From the NCBI GenBank assembly GCA_003049465.1, contig PYSS01000015.1, forward strand, positions 76,807-140,806: a stretch of DNA of 64,000 bases, given 5' to 3'. A program made the position numbers and the translations under genes. Under the pieces are notes generated by a model. That model had not been told where the DNA came from. It ran no database searches and saw nothing but the letters and a program-made list of their open reading frames with translations. Below are positions 57,173 through 64,000 of this stretch, piece after piece; within the stretch, counting starts at the first letter, position 1, and each line of letters opens with the position of its first letter. Origin of the DNA: Magnaporthiopsis rhizophila. Lineage: Eukaryota > Ascomycota > Sordariomycetes > Magnaporthales > Magnaporthaceae.

Positions 57173-57707
57173 ATGTCGAACAATATGTCGAGTGCCGAGG
57201 TCGCGACGACGAACCCCGGGCAACCTAAGCCGCTAGGTATGAGGAAAAACGGTAGGTCCAGCCCTGGCTGTCAACCGACGCATTTTTGCGCAAGCGAATG
57301 AAGTCTGAGACGGGCATTATTTGATTCCAGGGAAGCAGTGGCATGCGCCCCGCAAAGCCTTCCGCCCAGGCTCCGGCCTGACTTCATACGAGAAGCGCGC
57401 AAAGGACCGCGTAGCCATGGCGGCAGTCAAGGCGAAGGAGAAGGAGATGAAGGACGAGAAGGAGACTGAGAAACAGGTAAGAGGCAGCCGTCGCCAGCAC
57501 AGATAACCACCTCGCCATGCGCTTGCCGACACGTGCACGGCTGCTGACCAGGGTGACGGACAACAGCAGCGTATCCAGGCGATCAAGGACAGGAGGGCCG
57601 CAAAGGAAGAGAAGGAGAGATATGAGAAGATGGCCGAGAAGATGCACAGGAAGAGGGTCGAGAGGCTAAAGAGAAGGGAGAAACGCAACAAGGTGCTAAA
57701 CTCGTGA
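57173..57707 (+). CDS. CGR1: rRNA-processing protein CGR1
   Basis: Three exons (57173-57251, 57331-57476, 57567-57707) encode 121 residues, matching the family length of about 115-125. Cgr1 is a nucleolar coiled-coil protein required for 60S subunit assembly and pre-rRNA processing. The signature is unmistakable: GMRKNGKQWHAPRKAFRPGS at the junction of exons 1 and 2, then SYEKRAKDR and a continuous Lys/Glu-rich helix ending in HRKRVERLKRREKRNKVLNS. The start ATG at 57173 (aaggaaggATGtcg) has a second in-frame ATG four codons later. The last acceptor is a tandem CAGCAG (57564-57569), so use of the second AG would remove one Gln. All splice phases agree. Confidence 0.96.
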
Positions 57708-58962
57708 GAGGCACATGTCCAGTGTCCAGTCTCCCCGCCTCGGCCATCTCTCCCGCTTCTGAAAGCTATACGCCACGAAGCGGCCAGGTCTGGCAACAAA
57801 CAACGGACTGGCCACAACGGCTCAAGTGAACCCACCCCGCCATCCTGTCGCTAGGTCCTATCGCGCACTCTCTGTCTCCATCTTAATCTCTCCCGCTAAG
57901 TATCCCTCAAGGGATTGCGGGAAGAGTCACAGGGCAGAGGCTCGTCACCTTATCGAGGCGGGGGTCTTAGGTCTATGTAATCAGCCCACATCGAAGCCGA
58001 AGTTGGCTACGAGGTAGGGTCTCGGGGGAGATCTAGCCGGATCGAGGAGTCTCGCGCCAACTATGACGCCCGTATCCGGACAAGCCCCGGCGGCTTCGGG
58101 GTCAAAGGAGATCTGATCATACGACAATGGACGGTCTAGCGATGCTTGCTCGCCTATCTATGGCTGACGTATCTCTCCGTTCTGGCGAATTCTCCGTTGC
58201 AACGACACATACGAACCTTATCTTGCCTGGCCTAGTCATCGTTAAGACGGACCACGATTCATCATGGATTTGCACCGTCCCTATGTATCAAACTGTATGC
58301 CGACTTGTATTACCGCACGTCCAACGAAAAAAAAAAAAAAAAAAAGTGAAATCTTTGCCGAGTGCGGCACTTGAGACGTAAATCGGAATAAGCTGCTGCA
58401 GTGGCCGGGGCTAAATGTTCATCTAGGGGATGCCCTGAATCATATAATGGCTCGTTGGGGTGAGTTTTATGCACCAAGGGGGTGTGTTGAATTCATCTTC
58501 ATATGCAACCGAGCTGGCTCAATATATGTGTTCAGGTTTTATGTTCGCCTAATTGATGTGACCGACGCCACGCGCATGGAAACATGTGAAGGCTGCCAGG
58601 CTGTGCTCGGCAGGCGGTTGAGAGGGGCACGGTGTCATGTGGCAGCTGGCGGGTGGCCCCAACAACGTCACAGCTCGGGCGTACCCTGCATTTCTCGATC
58701 GCCTCAAACTTCCAATTCCACAGCGAACAAAACGGCGCTGCTGCTTTCGGAGCGCGGCTGCTGCACCGCATATGCACATTTGAGAACGCGCAGGGTCCCC
58801 GTCAGAAGCCAGCGGAAAACGAATGTCCCTGCTGTTATTTGGCTTCCTAACGTTATCTTATTCGTCTTGAGTTGGGCTTTGTTACTAGCTTTCGGCCGTC
58901 TCCTTTCCTTGCCCCTTTTCTTCTCGATACCGTCGGCCTTGCGTTCGCGAGCCGGCCTGGCC
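57708..58962. other. Intergenic region before the coiled-coil membrane protein
   Basis: About 1.25 kb. A(19) lies at 58327-58345. From 58447 a frame is open in phase with the next gene, starting with an ATG at 58447, but its composition is unlike that gene and is probably leader or promoter sequence. Confidence 0.5.
58327..58345 (+). repeat. A(19) homopolymer
   Basis: Uninterrupted A run in noncoding sequence. Confidence 0.9.
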
Positions 58963-60176
58963 ATGCTTGGAAATGGGGTCATCCCTGACACGGCCCTGAG
59001 GCATGGTGCCGCGCCGTCCCAGCGGCCAAAGCACCGGACCAATCGTTCCATCTCGGAGCTGTCGTCGCCCACCCGCCTGCACAACCACTCGCACCACCAC
59101 CATCACGCCCACCGTCAACAGGCCAGCATCAGCAAACGCGACGACAATAGCGCCCTGCCGAGCTCCCCTCCATCCCGGCCATCCGTCGACCTGGCTATCC
59201 CACGCTCCGAAGGCGTCACCCCGAACATAACCCCGATTCCTAGCCGCAGGCCGAGCATCCTGGCCGCCTCCGCCCTCGAAGATGCGCCCTCACGGCAACC
59301 TCTTGCTGGCCCCGAGCGAAGACTGGGCAAGGAGGAGGATTCGGCCACCGACAGGGAAAAGTCACTAGCAACGGCCGCGTACGTTGTTGATCACCTCCCA
59401 CGGTCTTTCTCTGCACGAAACATCTAGTACACATGCTTACCCTTCTGTTACCATACATGATCAGAGGCCTTCAGACTGCAGTTGCGGACTTGAATGCCGT
59501 ATCAACGTCTACGGCGCGGCGGCTCGACGATGCCTACACATCGGTGATGGACAAGCTCAGGACGCTGAGCAACACGGCGGCGGCGCTGGAGGAACTGCGG
59601 GCGGCCTGGCGGGACGGCGCGGACGGGTTCTCGCGCGAGACGGACGAGCTGCTGGCCGACGTTGGCGCCCAGATCGACGGGCTGGGCACCTTCGACTCGC
59701 AGCGGAGACGGATAGAGTCGCTGCAGAGCCGCATCCACGACGGGCGCGAGCGCATCCAGCAGCTCAGCGGGCGCGTCGACGCCGTGCACGAGCGCATCGA
59801 GGGGTGGGAGCGCGCCGACCGCGAGTGGCAGGAGCGCACGCGCCGGCGCCTCAAGACGGTCTGGGTCGTCACGTTGGTGCTTGTTCTCGTCGTTTTGGTC
59901 TTCTTGCTTGTCATCACCGGGCACGACGTGCCGCCGTCGCAGCAGCAGCAGCGGCAGCCTCACGTCGCCGACAAGGGCGAGTCGGCGGCATCGGCAACGC
60001 CTCCCAAGTCGGAACCGCCAGACTGGGTGCGGTCTGCCGTGGTGAGCGGGCACATCCCTGGGGAGCACGGCGAGAATTCGCCTCCTGGTGTACGACTGTT
60101 CAAGTCCCTCAGCCAGAATGGGAGGGATTCCCGTGTCGAAGCAGAAAAACAGCTACGGATGTTTGACGAGCTGTGA
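58963..60176 (+). CDS. Conserved fungal coiled-coil, single-pass membrane protein
   Basis: Two exons (58963-59378, 59465-60176) encode 375 residues. The N-terminal 135 residues are Ser/Pro/His-rich and disordered, with the conserved segment HRTNRSISELSSPTRLHNHS followed by a His tract and RSEGVTPNITP. After the intron comes a coiled coil (about residues 140-265), including RRLDDAYTSVMDKL and RRRIESLQSRIHDGRERIQQ, then the conserved ERIEGWERADREWQERTRRR. One transmembrane helix follows (about 271-292, VWVVTLVLVLVVLVFLLVI) and a polar tail of about 80 residues. I recognise this as a widespread uncharacterised Pezizomycotina family. The layout resembles a tethering or SNARE-like membrane protein, but there is no SNARE motif. 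Start choice: the ATG at 58963 gives the expected N-terminus; the frame is open upstream to an ATG at 58447, which is less likely. Confidence 0.82.
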
Positions 60177-62217
60177 ATGAGCCGCCTTCGCCTGGTTTTG
60201 ACGATTGGTCCTCCCACTTTCTGGGTCCATCTTGCGCTTTTTGTGCTGCGTGCGGCCTCTACGGGCGAACATGATACCTTTATGTTTATATCTGTTGCAT
60301 TTTGATCTTGAGCCGGGAGCGAATGTGCGTGGGGTAATGTGCACATATTCATTACTTCCCCACACTCTGTAGTTGATCTGTCTGCCTAGTGTGATGAGCG
60401 ACCCATGTCTGCCACCAAGCCCTGTTTGCCTGTTCATCACAGTCTAAGATCGATATTATACTACGGGTCCGGAATGCCTCATTTCACAGCAATTTGGGTT
60501 ATATGATGGTCCCTAGCAAAGCCAGAGACGGCTATCGCAGGTGCCTACATCTCTTGGCCACAGCAACCACCGACGGCGTCTGGGAGCGAAGGTGACTGGG
60601 CGGCTTATCACCAAGGTCGAGCCGAACATCGTAACCGGTATCCCATCGCAACCATCGGGCTGCGGATCCACCGCGGTCTATTTTTCAGCTTTGACCTGGC
60701 TACGAAACGAAGGCTGAGCTCACCTCAGCCTGGCGCTTAGCTAGCGTCAAGCTCTGATCTGGCTCCATCGTGCGAGGCATGGGGCAGATTGCTGATGACG
60801 ACCACCTCTCTACCTGCCTAGGTACCCTACTCCTGGGGACGTCGCGAGCCGACATGTCGTCCGTTGATCGGCAACCCCTTGCCGGAGGGACAAGGTGATG
60901 TAACTGCGCCGGGCGTGACGGGCATGGCATTCTAGGCAGGCGCGCTGCCACGGCGGTACCAAAGGCTTGCAGTGCCCTGTGACCTGTTTTTGTGTTGCAC
61001 TACGCACACAAGCAACCACCGAGCAATGGGGCCCGTTGGCGGCAGCTGAGGATAACACAAGTCGGCGCGGCGCGGCGCCTTGCCGGTCGGTCCGCCTTGG
61101 TTTTTTTTTTTCTTTTTTTTTTTTTTTCGCGTCTGGTATCCATGGTATTTTATGGGACGAGATTGAGCGGATTCGTAATCGCCAAGCCGACGCCAATGGG
61201 GTCGCCCATCTCCCCTGGAATTTGGCGGGGCGGCCACGCAAGCGGCGCTAACCACCGTCACAGTGCGTTCTCGCAGTGGTATCCAGCCCGGAGATCGAGG
61301 AGGGGTTTCGGATCGGGCGCTGCAAGGTGGGCGCTGCGAAAAACGTCATGCTCCACTGCGAAGAAAATAAAAGGCAAGGCGTCATTGGGGAGGCGCTGTG
61401 ACTGCCAGGTCACGCTCGCGCTTGTGCTGAGTGATGTGAAAAAAAAAAAAAAAAAAAAAATCCAGAAGAAAGGCAAGACTGAATCTGCTGCGTGGTGGAC
61501 TGGGTCACTTACACCAAGTGAAAGACGCCGGAATGGGCTTTGGACAGCAAGCAATTGCGCCGTTTAGTGCCTCTTCTATCTTTGTTTTCCGTTCCATTCC
61601 CCTTTCCTCACTGGGGTTGCTCTTCTGTTTATAGCAACCAACGCCTCCATCATCTCCCCGATCCTTGCTCAGCTGCGGCAGTTCGTGCCAATCCTGCTCG
61701 CTCTTGGACCCCTGCGGCGCGGCCCTGCGCACCTGCGCCTGCTGCACTCTGTCAATGCGAGCCGATCCCGAGCCCATGCCGACAAAAACTTGTGCTACCA
61801 GACAACTCTCTGATATAGTCCTTGCTGTTCGCTATTGCTTCGATTGACTCCAGTATAACTTCATTCTGATTGTATTTTTTATATTTGTCACTCTTTGCCA
61901 GGTTGGCGGTCCTCGCAGTGAGCACCACCAGGGTTTGAGAGTGACTACGCCAGGGCCTCTGACCTCACCTTTAAACTTGGCCAACCTGGTCCCTCCGCTG
62001 CCCGCCAGACCCATCGCAGCGCAACGCTCGACCGCTACCCACAGCGCATCTCAGTAGCCATCGACCGCGATTCCCCGCCCCCCACGGCGTCTGGCCAAAT
62101 CACCATCTATCCCACGGTCCTCATCGTGTTCTTGTGCTCGCCGACAGGCCAGAGAGACGGCCACCAGGCGCATTGCCTTTTCCTACCTGCCCTCCTCGTC
62201 CCGTGGCAGCCTAAACC
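60177..62217. other. Intergenic region; no gene seen
   Basis: About 2 kb between two same-strand genes. It contains T-rich (61101-61127) and A(22) (61439-61460) tracts. The last 400 bases are C-rich and probably form the leader of the PX-domain gene. No RNA gene or coding exon identified. Confidence 0.5.
61439..61460 (+). repeat. A(22) homopolymer
   Basis: Uninterrupted A run in the intergenic region. Confidence 0.9.
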
Positions 62218-64000
62218 ATGGCCCCCTCGGTAGGACTTCAGAACGGCGATCCCCGCGTCGAGAGCGGTACGGCTCCGGCGAGCGACATGGCCAGGGAGCT
62301 TCCCATCCGCACTACCAGCAGCAAAACCATCCCGCCGCCAGGCCAAACCCTCACCGGGAAGCAGGAACACTGTAAGTTCCTCGACGCTCCCGTTGCGGGG
62401 CCCGTCACGGCCTCCCCTCTGTCCGAAATCGGCGGGGACCCTTTTGGCTAACAAGCGCGCAACGATGCTTCCAACCACGCATAGATCTCAAGCGTGAACT
62501 GGTCTCGGAGCAGGTCAAGCGTGAGATCTCAGAGCTCAATTCCCCAACCGCCTTGCGCCGCTTCGGTGCCCCCTTCAAATCAGAATTCGGCGAGGTCTCT
62601 CCTCTCGACTCCGAACTCCCCATCCTGCGCTACATCTTCGTCCACCATGTCCGCGAGTTTCCGTTCCTCGACAAGGCCAGGGAGAAGGAGTTCTGGCAGG
62701 ACAAGCTGCAAGTGGTGCGTGTCTCCGGCCGCACATCACCCCTCTCCGCGCTCCTCTCCGACGCCAAGGCGCACCCCTGCTGACCCCTCGGCCCTTTGGC
62801 TCTGGCTCCTGTAGTTCCTCGAATCCTTCGCGAGCAAAGGCATATCCTCTTCGGAAGACCGTCTGGAGGAAACGAAGCGCCGCAAGCTCGCGCTCAAGGC
62901 GCAGAAGCTTGTGGAGCTGATGATAGTGTCTGGCGTTCGGACTTCTTCCGGTTTCGAGGAGAGAATAAGATTCTCGGAGCTCGAGATCGTGGATAGAGAT
63001 GCCATTGACACCGGAGTGCTGGCGTCCATGCCTGAGGGCAACTATCTGAACGGCTGGGACGCCAACATCTGTGCGGTGCGCGTCACGTCTGTGAAGAGGA
63101 ACATCAGACACCACAAGCACTCAGTAAGAAACCCCTTGGTTCCTTGTCTGACCCGCTCACCCTATCGACTGCGTGGTCGATTGGCGCCAGTGGCACCAAG
63201 ACGCTGACATGATATGGATAGGAATTCATCCTCAGAGTAAAGAGGAAAGGGGAGCTGGAATATTTTGTTGCTCGACGTTACGGCGACTTCGTCAAACTAC
63301 GCAATCAGATCCGTACCGAGCTCCCTGGCAAAGTCTTGCCGCCTATCCCCAAGAAGAACAAGAGCAATTCATCGGCCTTCCTCGGCGGCATCGTGTCCAG
63401 GGATGACGATGACCAGTCATCAGTCTCCTCTGTTTCCACACAACTGACGGCAAACGCTGCCTACGATAGTGGCAGCAGGCTGTCTGTCAGCCGCATCAAA
63501 GGTACTATGAGACTTCCATGATAACAACACCCAGGCCCTTAACAAGTACAAATATGGTACTGATAAAATCCATTTCTGCAGATCATCGGAGGACCGGGTC
63601 TGGGTCTAGCAGGGCATCCCCGCGGCCATCCATGGACGGCCGTTCTATGGATGGCCGTAACAGCCCTGGGATGAAGCCTGATGTGAGTTCCCTTGCATTC
63701 TGCCCCCTGCCCTCGCATCACGAGGCGCCAGTCAGACAAGACCCTAACCTTTGCACCAGGGAAATGTGTTGTTATTCCGCGAGAACCAACGAGTGTCGCT
63801 CCGAGCATTTTTGCGGTCGCTGCTACACAATCCCCAGCTGGCCAAGACCAAGGCTATGCAAGACTTTTTGACGCGAGAACCGATCACGCCCAAGGATGAG
63901 GATGTCGTGGACATCATGCGCCGTAAGGGGGTGGACGAGAAGCGTGTGGAGGAACAGAAGAAGTTCTACGAAATTGCGCGCAAGCGTGCCGCAGATCTGG
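62218..64000 (+). CDS. PX-domain protein, Ypr097w-like (5' part, runs off the window)
   Basis: Six exons are visible (62218-62371, 62485-62714, 62815-63123, 63222-63501, 63582-63682, 63760-64000), all in phase, giving the first 438 residues. The start ATG at 62218 (taaaccATGgcc) is the first in frame. A PX-associated (PXB-type) helical region occupies about residues 52-200 (YLKRELVSEQVKREISEL to KLALKAQKLVELMIVSG). A PX phosphoinositide-binding domain starts near 213 (NICAVRVTSVKRNIRHHK) and has the binding motif RRYGDFVKLRN and the Pro-rich VLPPIPKK. A Ser-rich insert of about 90 residues splits it before LLFRENQRVSLRAFLRSLLH. The end of the window is in a charged helix entering the DUF3818 region. 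Yeast Ypr097w is membrane-associated and implicated in lipid handling; the role here is inferred. Confidence 0.9.

Overview
The window is nuclear DNA of a filamentous ascomycete (Pezizomycotina, most likely a Sordariomycete; the order cannot be fixed from sequence alone). The evidence is short spliceosomal introns (about 70-320 nt) with GT-AG ends and CTGAC/CTAAC branch sites, Kozak-like starts, and typical fungal genes (CGR1, PEX4, a Ypr097w-like PX protein, a siderophore transporter, a tRNA-Asn with an intron). Coding exons are GC-rich with strong third-position C/G bias. Several ATGs and exons were fixed by requiring reading frame and splice sites to agree across exons.

Left block (0-20.6 kb) is gene-dense: a partial 3' gene end; a saccharopine-dehydrogenase-like oxidoreductase (-); an RMD1/DUF155 protein (+); an NHP10-like HMG-box protein (-) divergent from CCT8 (+); a small coiled-coil protein (+) whose 3' end looks broken; a siderophore-type MFS transporter (-) with an assembly gap inside intron 1; and a 1,200-residue RING-H2/PH/vWA protein (-), recovered by locating a separate first exon at 20397-20586.

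Middle block (20.6-42.4 kb) is a gene desert with one functional gene I can defend, tRNA-Asn(GTT). It also holds decayed genes: a multiply frameshifted isochorismatase-like hydrolase (about 30.0-30.5 kb), a 5'-truncated aldo-keto reductase (35.0-35.6 kb) and an unassigned exon-like remnant (about 36.1 kb). Several T homopolymers of 31-48 nt lie on the same strand, and one contig join is marked by a single N.

Right block (42.4-64 kb) carries a homeobox transcription factor (+) with a long leader, PEX4 (-), a 985-residue Ser/Pro-rich protein (-), CGR1 (+), a coiled-coil single-pass membrane protein (+), and the 5' part of a PX-domain protein (+) that runs off the right edge.

The genes are unrelated housekeeping and regulatory functions, not a cluster. 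The most unusual item is the RING-H2/PH/vWA protein, whose domain order matches the yeast mating-MAPK scaffold Ste5 (and in part Far1), a scaffold class usually regarded as missing from filamentous fungi.
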